DNA from: Setoptus koraiensis | Lineage: Eukaryota; Arthropoda | Assembly (NCBI GenBank): GCA_048013815.1 | Contig: CM106586.1 | Coordinates: forward strand, 744,001-808,000 | Direction of reading: 5' to 3' | DNA length: 64,000 nucleotides | Shown here: positions 9,681 through 19,881 of the stretch, one piece after another | Layout of the letters: every line of letters starts with the position of its first letter | Numbering within the stretch: position 1 is the stretch's first letter | Position numbers and translations under genes: made by a program | Notes under the pieces: model-generated | Databases searched by the model: none | What the model saw: only the letters and a program-made list of their open reading frames with translations | Told to the model about the DNA's origin: nothing

Positions 9681-12084
9681 TTTTTAGCCCTTAATTTTAA
9701 TTAAGTTGCTATTGGGGTGGTGATAATGACGACGTTCATTCACGTGACAGAACAAATCAGTGCTATTTTTTTCTAGGAAAAATTAGTAGAGCAAAGGCGT
9801 CGGGAAGCATCTCGCAGGTTTCATCATTCTAAATCTATCTAGTTTGTTAGTACAGAGAAAGCTAGAAGGCGGAGTCATTTGGAAACAATTATAAAGTGAA
9901 GGCTGAGACGCTAACTAGTAAAAATTAGCATGCGACAATACTAGCTGTTTACGAATTGAATCTAGCACAAGGGAAGCTAGGAGTGCAAAAACTAGATGGA
10001 TAAAGTACAATGAAAGTCTTAAATGTTGACTTTCAAAATCTAGCACACGTAGAGCTAGGAGTCGGAGTTTTAAGAAATAAATTATACAGTAGAGGCTGAG
10101 ACACTAACTAGTAAAAATGAGTATGCGATGATACAAGCTGTTTACAAATTAGATTTAGCACTATGGAAGCTAGAAGTGCTTAAACTAGATGGATAAAGTG
10201 CAATGAGACGCTTAAATGTTGTCTTTTGAAATCTAGCACGGAGGAAGCTAGGAGGCGGAGCTATTAGAGAACTATTATACAGTAGAAGCTGAGACGCTTA
10301 CTAGTAGAAATGAGCATGCGATAATGATAGCTATTTACAAATTTCACTCATCAACACAAAGGAATAGCTCACTGCACACGTTCGCGCGTGTAGTATGTAG
10401 CTAACAAATCGTCTGCGCGCTCGCGCTCACGAGATGTGTATTGAGCTTGATCTGCTAACTGTGAACAGTTTGAAAGCTCACTTGGAGCTTTTGCTTTGAA
10501 CAATAAACATCTATTTGCCTATCTATCTATCTATCTGCTTGAATCTACTATACGCGCTATAACACATAGTGCGCCATTGATAGCTTGTTGTGTTGGCATT
10601 TGACATATATATCCAACTATGGTGAAAATTTGAGAAACCTGGATCTAGTCTGTAATACTCTATAACTGGTCTGAAACGACCAAACGACCAATTTAAATAG
10701 CACACCGCACACGAAGTGCGCGCTATAGCACACAGTGCACCATGAAATACTTGTTGTATCTATCTAAATTATTTATTGTAGCAAAACTGAGCGCTAGAAA
10801 TGAACCAATTTCCGCATGCAGGCAGCTAACATACTCATGCACCAATCTAAACTATTATATTTCATCAGCACTGTCGAAGGCACTCAATTTAGTCATAATA
10901 TTTGATAGCTGAGGAGTGGACTGATCCCTACAATCACGCGTTGAATTCGCATTGTCTGCGGCAGTTGACGGGGTCACATAGTGTGATAACAAGGATGTCT
11001 GGAGTTTTCAGCTACCACTCATACATCTTTTCATCGATTGCGAACGTCTTCCATCGATACTTATCCACCCGAAAATTAAGCGGGTTATAGTAGCGAACAG
11101 CGACCACGCCCAATTTGGGTATTTTGGGTATTTTGGGTATTTCTGGGTAGGATATTGTACCCTGATACCCGAACAAGTATTCCGGAAGTGCGGAAATTCT
11201 TCGATACCGAGATACCCGAGGTACCGCATACTGGGTATTTTACGGTATTAGAGGGCATATTGAGGGTAAAGTCGGCCGTACCTATCCGCTCAGACATCCG
11301 GTCAGATGCTGAGGTCCTCGCACCGAAGGAAAATCATTCCTAGAAGCCTCAGGAAGCGAATGAAAGCGGTCAAACTGAAGAGGCGTGGCCTGTGCGCGCG
11401 GCGCGAAGTAAAACTGCCCGCAGTTAGTGAGACCACCCACCGAGTCCTAGCACTACTGAGGATGATGAAAGTTAAATAAACGCTTAGCCCTGACTTTTTC
11501 GACGCTTTTGACCTCGCGGACCGCGCAGACTCGGAACTCCGCTCATACTGACCCCTATTCCGATCTTTACCGACTCGGCCTTCGGCCTCGCAAGCTTGCC
11601 TCGCTTCGGGTTGAGGGCTTCGCCCTCAACCCTCGCTCGAACCGACAACCCCGGCCTTCGGCCGAGTAATTTTCACACACCCGAACACCAGAAACAATGC
11701 GAATGCGTGCCAGGCTGAGTGCGGCTCGTGAGACGTCAGATGTGACTCGAATTGCGTGACCGGAAGTTGGTCCAACAGTGAATGGTGGATATCTCCTGAG
11801 TGGATGATTGTGAAGGTGAGATTCTAACTGCATGTTATCTGGCATCGGTGGCATCTGGACCTATCCGAAAATACCTAAATTTCCAGTCTGAGGCACTCCT
11901 GAGGCCCGGAAAATGCTTTTCCCCGTATCTCCGGAAGTAGAAATTTCCGCACTTCCGGACCTTCAAAAACGTTCTTTGGGGCCGCCCCGCGGCCCTTGTG
12001 TGGAGTTTGAAGGAAATCGGGCTTGGCCGTTGTTCGCTACTACACCCATTAAGCGCTCTAAATACTGATTTGATCAGTATCACT
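9681..12084 (+). mobile_element. Helentron-like element, complete, with nested TIR element
   Basis: The 5' end TTTTTAGCCCTTAATTTTAA is at 9681, and the 3' hairpin ATACTGATTTGATCAGTATC lies at 12061-12080. The 5' region includes the conserved CACGTGA box (about 9741). The 3' subterminal AAAATTAAGCG motif is split by the TIR element at 11083-12047. The 3' end runs directly into a second 5' end at 12085, a head-to-tail junction. No Rep or helicase ORF is present, so it is non-autonomous. Confidence 0.8.
11083..12047. mobile_element. GGGTGT-family TIR element, complete, 965 bp
   Basis: Left GGTTATAGTAGCGAACAGCG and right (in reverse) GGGTGTAGTAGCGAACAACG. The target duplication ATTAAGCG is perfect (11075-11082 and 12048-12055) and is itself part of the Helentron subterminal motif. 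The left side has four GGG runs in 11117-11149 spaced by TATTTT-type loops. The right side has the GGGCCC/CCGGAAGT module. GC hairpins include an 11-bp GAA-loop stem (TTC on this strand) at 11608-11632. Confidence 0.92.
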
Positions 12085-12103
12085 TTTTAGCGCTTAATTT
12101 TAA
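12085..12103 (+). mobile_element. Helentron-like 5' end running into the gap
   Basis: TTTTTAGCGCTTAATTTTAA begins immediately after the preceding element's 3' end and enters the assembly gap. Confidence 0.75.
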
Positions 12104-12603
12104 NNNNNNNNNNNNNNNNNNNNNNNNNNNNNNNNNNNNNNNNNNNNNNNNNNNNNNNNNNNNNNNNNNNNNNNNNNNNNNNNNNNNNNNNNNNNNNNNN
12201 NNNNNNNNNNNNNNNNNNNNNNNNNNNNNNNNNNNNNNNNNNNNNNNNNNNNNNNNNNNNNNNNNNNNNNNNNNNNNNNNNNNNNNNNNNNNNNNNNNNN
12301 NNNNNNNNNNNNNNNNNNNNNNNNNNNNNNNNNNNNNNNNNNNNNNNNNNNNNNNNNNNNNNNNNNNNNNNNNNNNNNNNNNNNNNNNNNNNNNNNNNNN
12401 NNNNNNNNNNNNNNNNNNNNNNNNNNNNNNNNNNNNNNNNNNNNNNNNNNNNNNNNNNNNNNNNNNNNNNNNNNNNNNNNNNNNNNNNNNNNNNNNNNNN
12501 NNNNNNNNNNNNNNNNNNNNNNNNNNNNNNNNNNNNNNNNNNNNNNNNNNNNNNNNNNNNNNNNNNNNNNNNNNNNNNNNNNNNNNNNNNNNNNNNNNNN
12601 NNN
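12104..12603. other. Assembly gap (500 N)
   Basis: 500 undetermined bases; the round length suggests a placeholder. Nothing can be said about content. Confidence 1.
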
Positions 12604-13780
12604 GCAGATTCAGTGTTTTTAGAAAAGTAATCGCTAGTACCTTAGAGCTTGTTGGACATGTTAATAGAAGATCGCGACTCGCAAAAGCACTCGCCGACCG
12701 TGGAGGAAGTAAGCTCCAGAATATGGTGAGAACAAGATGGTACTCAATGATTCAAATTCTGGAGTCTGTGCTCTCCAACAGTGCGATTATCTGCCATTTA
12801 TTGAATCATTCAAGAAGTGAATTTTCAGCAGACATCTTGCTAAATATGACCAGTGGACATTACTGGCAAACGATGAATAGTATTATGCAGATCTGTAAGC
12901 CTCTCGCAGACTTGATTTTCTTGGTTGAGTCAAATACATGCACACTGGATGATTTCTTTCACGCGTTCGTATCGTATGGCGTATCAATTCATAAATTAAG
13001 TAACACATCAATGAGAGAACATTTCGTGGAGACATATACAGCAAGATTCAACCAACTAGATCATAGCCTTCTTTTCACAGCCTATTTTCTCTCACCAAAA
13101 TATAAGCAGCAATACTTGAGGAAAGAGGCGAAAGAACTCGTTTTTGAACACTTATTACTCAAACTCGCCGCAACAAACACCTCGGATGAATGCGCCGAGA
13201 AGTTCAGTGCAGACTTCGTTAGGTATTCAAAACGCAATGGCTGTTTTGCCATGCCCGCAGATGACGATCCCGACTGGTTGTATAGTCTCCCTGAGCTTGA
13301 GAGTGGTTTTGAGAAAATTGGACAAAGATATGCCTGCTTAGTACCTTCTTCTGCTGAAACTGAACGTCAGTTTGTTCAGTTATACAAGATGGTTCATGAG
13401 TGACAGGCGGAATGGTCTGAGCGTGGCGTCGCTTGAAGAGGCCTGCATTCTCAGATACCATTACCGGATGGGGAAACTGGTGAAGGACAAGGCACAGCAT
13501 GACACATTTGTCATAAGCCCTGATGTGTCATCTGAATTTCTGCGTGAGAACATCGAAACTGAAGAGATCGTGGAAGATGAAGCCGTCTATATTGATCTCG
13601 ATATTTTTGATCAAGAGTCACCGTCAAGTCCACCATCGTTGAGAAATTTCTTTGCTGAATACATTGAAATCGAGGGCGCTCAGCTTGAACCACCACCGGC
13701 GAAAGTTTCAAGAACATCGTGGACGGTAGATGAGATGAAGAAGAAATATTTTCCAATGACCAAATTGAAAAATGTAAAAA
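12604..13780 (+). pseudogene. hAT transposase, C-terminal part, frameshifted
   Basis: The frame open from the gap gives LAKALADRGGSKLQNMVRTR, KPLADLIFLVES and VPSSAETERQF, the hAT C-terminal dimerisation region. A one-base slip near 13375 moves the reading to a second frame giving FMSDRRNGLSVASLEEACIL, the standard continuation of hAT_C. An acidic tail follows (13550-13680). The final codons are displaced by the Helentron-like insertion at 13781. The RNase-H-fold catalytic N-terminal half is in the gap or missing. It acted as a cut-and-paste transposase; this copy cannot. Confidence 0.85.
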
Positions 13781-15354
13781 ACAAGTAATACTGATTGAAT
13801 CAGTATTTCGAGCGCTTAATTTTTTGTGTGGACAAGTATCGTTGAAGGATTCAAAGGAGTTTATGCCAACCTGTTAACGCTCGCAATCGAAGAATTGATG
13901 TAAGTGTGGAAGCTGAGAATACAAGAGACTTCAGCTATACCACTATGTAATGCCTTTCGGCGCAGACTAGACTAATTTAGCGCATAATTACAAGGATATG
14001 TCCACTCCTCAGCAATCATATAGTATGACTTAGTTATGTGCCTTTGACAGTATTAATTGTGCATGTAATAGCTGAGAACATGAGCATTCTCAGCTATCAC
14101 ATGCACAAGTGACATTGATGTGCACTTGCTTGTTTTCGCAGCATCACAAATTTTCGGACACCCATGTTCATGTGAATACTGGAATTTCTGAACATGTTCT
14201 CACCGTGAGACTTTCGTGAAAATTTGCACAGAGCACCAATACAATGCTAATAGTAATCTGTGCAAGTGACATTGATGTGCACTTGCCTGTTTTCGCAGCA
14301 TTGGAAATATCCGGATGTCTCAGTCCATATGAATACTGGAATTTCTGAACATGTTCTCACCACTGAATTTCCGCGAGAATTTGTACAGATGTATGATACA
14401 ATACTTGTGTCAATCTGTGCAAGTTTGATCAAAAGTTTATTCCCCGTTTTCGCAGCATCACAAATCTGCGGACACCCATGTTCATGTGAATATCGTGATT
14501 CCTGAATATGTTCTCACCCCTAGAATTTCGTGTAAATTTGCACAAGGCATCTCATCTGTTTGAAATTGTTCCTGTTTCTCTTTCCATTCTTCGCTATGTC
14601 TTCATTACGCATCTTCATCAATATCAAATTATTTTCCTCGTTGGGATCTGTCCATACTATTCTACTTTGTCCAATTATTAAATATCCTAGTTATCTACAA
14701 ATCATCTCTCTGTGTAAATAATAACGATTGTTTGCATGCATTCTTCTGCTATGCTCGATTCATCTGGTAAACATCTTACCCTCAGATATAATATTCATCT
14801 AATGTTTAGATCACACGCAACCTTCTTTGTGTGGTAATCATTCATGTTCAGTTGCAACTTCTGTCACCCAGTTTAACAGTAACTGTGCTACTGACGCCCA
14901 GCACTAGATAGCATCGCAGCATTGAGCGTGCTACTCTCGTCTAGTTTGATCTACACTAGCATTAACAGTGCTGAGAAGCAGTAGTTATTCTGAATAGCTT
15001 CTACTGTTCTACAATTTTCTAGTTCTGACGCCTCCAGCTTCCAGTGCACTAGATCCGGATTGTATACAGCTAGCCTTCTGCTGTGCTAAATTCATCTAGT
15101 GAGCATCTCAGCATTGAGCGTGCTAATCGCGTCTAGTTAGTTTTCGCGCGCATAGCATTCTGTGTGCTAAATTTAACTAATCAACATTGTAAGCTTTGAG
15201 TGTTCTAAATTTATCTAGTTTATTTCTCATAGTACAGCTTACACCGTGCTATTTTTTTCTAGTTAAAAAAAGCACTGATTTGTTCTACCCACGTGAATAA
15301 ACGTATCCATCCGACCCACATCAATAGCTACTTAATTAAAATTAAGCGCTAAAA
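13781..15354 (-). mobile_element. Helentron-like element, complete, 1.57 kb
   Basis: The 3' end is at 13781 (ACAAGTAATACTGATTGAAT, hairpin, then AGCGCTTAATTTTTT). The 5' end at 15354 reads, in reverse, TTTTTAGCGCTTAATTTTAA and then the CACGTG box. Its flanks are hAT coding sequence ending in A-rich bases on the left and AATCAATAA on the right, consistent with insertion at TT on the element strand without duplication. Internal sequence has repeats of TGTGCACTTGCTTGTTTTCG and CTAGTT-type motifs. No ORF. Confidence 0.88.
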
Positions 15355-16248
15355 ATCAATAAAAGTCATTTAAAAATAAATTTATATACAATATAACTAG
15401 TAAGTGTCGACTAATCATTGCTCGCGTTCGAAACGCATAAGAAAGGCCTGCCCAGTAGCGGAACGACCCCAATATCACTATTGGAGTCCCTCGCTCATTG
15501 CACATTCTTGCGCACTTTGCGCAATATGCCTTACACAGGTTTTGGCTCAGGGCCTCTCTTTCATCAGCGAATTTGGGGTCGTTTTACCAGGCTTCTCAAA
15601 CTTTTCTTCACTTTCTATTGTTCTTCGAGGCAAGGCCGATTTGAACCAGAAGTCAGATCGCTGCTCAATGCAGTAGGAAGGCCTGCGCAGCTCTGCCCGG
15701 GCATGCCCGGCTGCCCGTCTCCTGCCCAAGAATTACTGCCCGTGTCGTGCCGTGGTTTGTGCGGCTAAAGGGAGTGACGGGATTTATTATTAATTTGTTC
15801 GCCGAATCATATGATAATTAGTTCGTATATGTTATTCTTATTTTGGTTAATGAAGCTTTATTTAGTGATGTAATTTACAACGGATGTCGTTAATGTCTTT
15901 TCGTGTGTTTCTTCATCAAAATCTTGATGTTCAATGATTGTCTCTCGACCCGGTATCGATCGATATATTTTCCTTCTCTCCGAATGTTAATGTTGCGTTA
16001 TTCAATGTTTGTTGGTCTCCTTTTTAAGCTGGGCTCGCCTAATAATCTAGTTGGCTGGCGCCAACTAGATTGTTGCCGGGGAAAGTTGAAACCCTTTGTT
16101 CTTGCCAAGTCATTGGCGCCTGTGCGGGAGCGGCGAGGCGTAGTGCGCGTAGGTGTGCGCGTGGTGGGTGTGTGCGATGTGCGGTGCGGCATGACACCCG
16201 GCTGCCCAATTCGGGCATGCCCAACTCGGGCATGCCCATGCCCCCAGC
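15355..16248 (+). mobile_element. hAT 3' non-coding region and right terminal repeat
   Basis: GGGCATGCCC-type repeats occur at 15702-15720 and again at 16205-16240 (GGGCATGCCCAACTCGGGCA), ending CCCCC before AGCACTAG. In reverse the end reads CTGGGGGCATGGGC, similar to the fragment at 3096. Subterminal repeats around a terminal G-run fit a hAT end. Also present is a perfect palindrome CTAGTTGGCGCCAACTAG-like site near 16050-16070. Bases 15790-16010 are AT-rich with nothing recognisable. Confidence 0.5.
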
Positions 16249-16369
16249 ACTAGCATGGATTAACACTAACACCATTGCTCCCAAACAGTGGAAGCTGGAA
16301 GTACCGCCCTCGCGGATTTCTTCTATATCGGGCAAACCCAATAAACAAACTCTGAAAATAAGGTGAGGG

Positions 16370-16509
16370 TGTTGGATATACGTTTCTGTGCTTATTAGCT
16401 GTGCAATCCTCACTATGTTCAGGCAGACTGTGCGCACTATAAATAGAACGGCACAGACTCTTGCTAATACATTGGTTGTCTAAGAAACGAACAGAACACA
16501 TCTAACTTT
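16370..16509 (+). promoter_or_regulatory. Probable copia 5' LTR/leader with TATA box
   Basis: TGTTGGATATACG starts a likely LTR at 16370. CACTATAAATAGAACG at about 16436 is a good TATA box about 70 bases before the first gag codon. The LTR end and primer-binding site are not certain, because the 3' LTR is missing for comparison. Confidence 0.45.
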
Positions 16510-17472
16510 TTGCACATACAAATAAATACCAAACATAAATACACTGAGCTTTATTCTAATTGGTTAACAGCCAAAATAGCAGAAGCCAGCTCACACGCGA
16601 CCACCACGACAAAAAAAAAACAACCAGTATGGCGCAAAAACAAACAACAAATCAAACTCAACGGTGCGAATTTCCAAGTTTGGAAATTTCAAATAAAAAG
16701 AATAATAAAGAACAAGAAACTCGACGGAGTTGTGTACGAGAAAATCAAAATCGAAGACATGGCGAAACAAGATATAATCGACAAAGACGCGGAGGCGCAA
16801 GAAATACTGGCTACCTCAATCGAATCAAATGTTGTTCAAAAGATATTGAACTGCAACTCCGCGTTCGACATCTGGGACAGATTAAAAACAATCTACGAGC
16901 TCACAGGCGACGGGAACCTCGAAAACTTACTGAATAACTTTTTCACGATGGGCGAGGAAGAAGATGTCGCAGACTACATAGGTAAGCTAGAAGAGTTAGC
17001 GGTGGAGATTAAGAGTCTCGGAGAAGACCTGTCAGAGAAGATCCTGTTTCGTAGCTCCCTATCCAATGGTAGCAAGTGCAACATCACGCTCAAAGATGTT
17101 CTATATGTGCCAGGAATTACACACAATTTGGTGTCCATAGGAGAGGCGACGAAAACAGAGAACTTGGTGGTGTTCAAGGGGTCCAACTGTCAGATACTGA
17201 CTACGACCCAAAATGAACCCATAATCGAAGGAAAAATAGATCAGCACACTGGTCTGTACAAACTCGCCATACAACCGGTTGTAACTGCGGCTCTACTTGT
17301 GACCCAAACTCGCACCAAAATGGAGTGGCACAAAGCATTAGACCACCTCAATCAATGTCAAATTGAGGACATGTACAAACAAAATGCAGTTGACGGCATG
17401 ATACTCGAAAATCAAAAACAAACAGAAGACCCTGTATGCACTGACTGCATGCGTGGGAAAGGGAGTCACGTA
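16510..17472 (+). pseudogene. gag: copia gag (UBN2) joined to the pre-integrase region
   Basis: IKLNGANFQVWKFQIKRII near residue 47, then LNCNSAFDIWDRLKTIY and DVADYIGKLEELAVEI, are the UBN2-type copia Gag. At about 17050-17065 the frame jumps to KDVLYVPGITHNLVSIGEAT, the region downstream of the protease active site, so the zinc knuckle and protease catalytic motif are deleted. It continues with MEWHKALDHLNQ and CTDCMRGKG, the HHCC zinc-binding domain of integrase, and is cut at 17473-17480 by the TIR element. The start region has a probable A-run indel near 16611, so the true start may lie at a different frame's ATG. Confidence 0.85.
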
Positions 17473-17480
17473 CCTCATCC

Positions 17481-18257
17481 GGTTATAGTGCAGAATAGCG
17501 CCACAGTTTTTTTGGGTATTTTTGGATATTTTCGGGTAGCGTATTGTACCCTGATACCGTTGTGAGTATTCCGGAAGTGCGGAAATTCCCAGTTCCTGAG
17601 ATAACCGACGTACCGCATGGGAGGCGTTTCTCGATACCCGACGTCCGCTATCGGTCTCTGGGGTATTTTTTTGAGGTATTTTGGGTATTTTTGGGTAGAG
17701 CGGCCTCTGGTGATCAGACATGTGAACTTTGGAAGTTGATGAAAGCGAACATATCCATAGGGGCGACACCAACATTTTGAGAGATTTTACGGCTTCGCCG
17801 TATTCAGAAACATGGCTGAGACTGATCTGAAGACTCGGCCTGCGGCCTCGTAGTCTGGAGGCCGTCACATCTCCGTCGTCGCTCCCGCGACGACTGCGTG
17901 CGACGGGAACCCTTCGGGTAGGGTTGATGAGCGCTTCGGGTATCGGGCTACGCCCTCTACCCTCCGCTCAAGTGACTGCAATTCATTTACTACGGCGGGT
18001 TCATGTCCTACACGGAGATTTGTTCGAATATCTTGAGAACCGGAAGTTGAATAATTCTGTAAATTATGCCAGTGTGCTCTCCATACTCTGACCTAGCTGC
18101 ATATCGAGTTTTAAGCCTGTATCTTGAATTTCATGTAAAACCGGAACCGGAAGTTTCCGCACTTCCGGACTAGTCAAACTGTTGTCAGGGGGCCCTACGG
18201 GTCCCATGTGGGAAGTTTTATCGACATCGGAGTGTGGCGCTATTCTGCACTAAACCC
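17481..18257. mobile_element. GGGTGT-family TIR element, complete, 777 bp
   Basis: Left GGTTATAGTGCAGAATAGCG and right (in reverse) GGGTTTAGTGCAGAATAGCG. The target duplication CCTCATCC is perfect (17473-17480 and 18258-18265). Removing the element and one repeat restores the copia reading frame. The core has the CGTCGTCGC hairpin, and GGGC-TAC-GCCC at about 17945-17955, a GTA triloop on the other strand. Confidence 0.93.
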
Positions 18258-18265
18258 CCTCATCC

Positions 18266-19320
18266 GAGCTCAACTAGGATCAAGGCACTAATCCCTGGCG
18301 AAGCCGTTCACGCAGACTTGATCGGTCCAGTGACACCTACAAGCCTAGGAGGCAGTCGCTTTGTCCTCCTCTTCACAGATGAGTACAGTAGATATAGAAA
18401 TGCTTATTTTATTCAAACAAAAGACCAAGTTTTCAAACACATCGAAGAATATATCACCACAGTAGAAGTCGAGACAGGTCACAAACTCAGAACTCTCTAC
18501 ACAGACTGTGGTACCGAGTTCTGCAACAGTAAGGTAGAAGCAATTCTGAGCATAGAACACGTGAAACTCCAGACCAGTTCGCCCTATACTCCAGCTCTAA
18601 ATGGAGTTGCTGAGCGATCAAATCGTACAGCGATAGAGTCAACTCGGAGTATGATAAGTGCAGCAAACCTTCCGAAAGAACTTTGGAGCGAAGCGTTCAA
18701 CGCTGCAGTATACACACTAGAACGACCAACCAATCAAGCCGCGACAAGACCCCATACGAAAAATGGACGAACAGGAAGCCCAACATAGCCCATTTACAAG
18801 TGTGGGGCTCACCGGTCCAGGTATTGATAAATCCGAGAAAAGGATCTAAGTGGGACCCCAAAACCGTTCAGGGTTTTATGGTAGGGTATACCAACAAATC
18901 GAATACGTATCGCTGCTATGTCCCGAGCGACAACAAAGTAAAAATAACGTGCGACGTGATTTTTGAACGACAGCAGCCAACCGACGTCCATAAAGCAACA
19001 CAACCTCTGCACGAGCAAACAGAGAGCACTTGGACAAACAAGACGTCGGAACGCCTTGATCGTCCCACAACTCACACGACTACAGATGAGAGTCTATTTT
19101 CTGAGCAGGCCTTGAGTGAGACCATCGAGAGCCCAGACTATAGCAATCTCACAGTGGACAAGAGTACAGGTCCAATCAACTCTACGCTTGAAGCCCGAGA
19201 CGGACAATTAACTAATTCCCCAAACGCTGATGAGCCTGCCACAAACAAACTAATTATCTATCAACCGTCTGCGACGGATACACCGTTACTGACAAGGAAA
19301 CCCGTATCCCTCCAGTTCAT
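18266..19320 (+). pseudogene. pol: copia integrase core and C-terminal region, frameshifted
   Basis: GEAVHADLIGPV supplies the first catalytic Asp, TLYTDCGTEFCNSKVEAI the second, and NGVAERSNRTAIE the Glu of the D,D-35-E triad. A slip near 18725 moves to a second frame with TPYEKWTNRKPNIAHLQVWG and VQGFMVGYTNKSNTYRCYV, the copia post-integrase GKGY-like region. It ends at about 19320, where the MULE insertion begins. The matching RT resumes at 26488. Confidence 0.88.
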
Positions 19321-19509
19321 CGATGCTATCGACATCGAAACGCTTGATTCACCGACAAAAATTCATCTTTATTCAGTTCAACCTGCTACGATTCACCGAC
19401 ACTATCGACATCGACACGCGATTAATCGAATTCCACGACACCGAAACGATCATTCATCGACGCTATCGACGTCGAAATGCTCGATTCGCCGACAAAAATT
19501 TAAAGCCAT

Positions 19510-19700
19510 TCAGTTCGCTACCCGGTCCATTGCGGGCCCCGCCCTCGGGACTCCCAGCCCTCGGGAAGAATCATTTTTAGTTTGGTGGCCGTCAGTCGTC
19601 CCGCCTACGGCCGCAGGCCGTAGGCGTGGACGACTGGAGGCCGAACCCCACCTCCCGCCGGGCCCAAAGCTGCATGGCAGGCATGCCCTGAGGCAGCAGC
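19510..19700. other. GC-rich hairpin module shared with GGGTGT-family elements
   Basis: CCCGGTCCATTGCGGGCCCC, then GGTGGCCGTCAGTCGTCC with its partner GGACGACTGGAGGCC, around TACGGCC-GCA-GGCCGTA (about 19605-19625). The same module is found at 46560-46700, 50440-50600 and 59535-59700 inside TIR elements, and in part at 47634. Here it has no TIR, so it was acquired by the MULE or left by a degraded copy. Confidence 0.55.
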
Positions 19701-19881
19701 CGAAGTAGGCCGTCGTCTTTTTTAGAGTACAGGAGGCTATTTGAGGCAATGAGATAAAGATTGAGCAATGTTTATTTATTTCTGGTTTGAATATGACTGC
19801 ATGTGCATGTCATTATAGTTTTTCTACAACTTGTTTGCACCGATTTTTCTATAATAATGAGAATATTTGCTGCTCATCCAC

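Noticed and set aside
15404-15768. Overlapping 90-aa and 116-aa ORFs
   Set aside because: No motif, located in the hAT 3' non-coding region with GGGCATGCCC repeats.
16039-16437. 132-aa minus-strand ORF
   Set aside because: It overlaps the hAT terminal repeats and the copia leader; low-complexity reading of GC-rich repeats.
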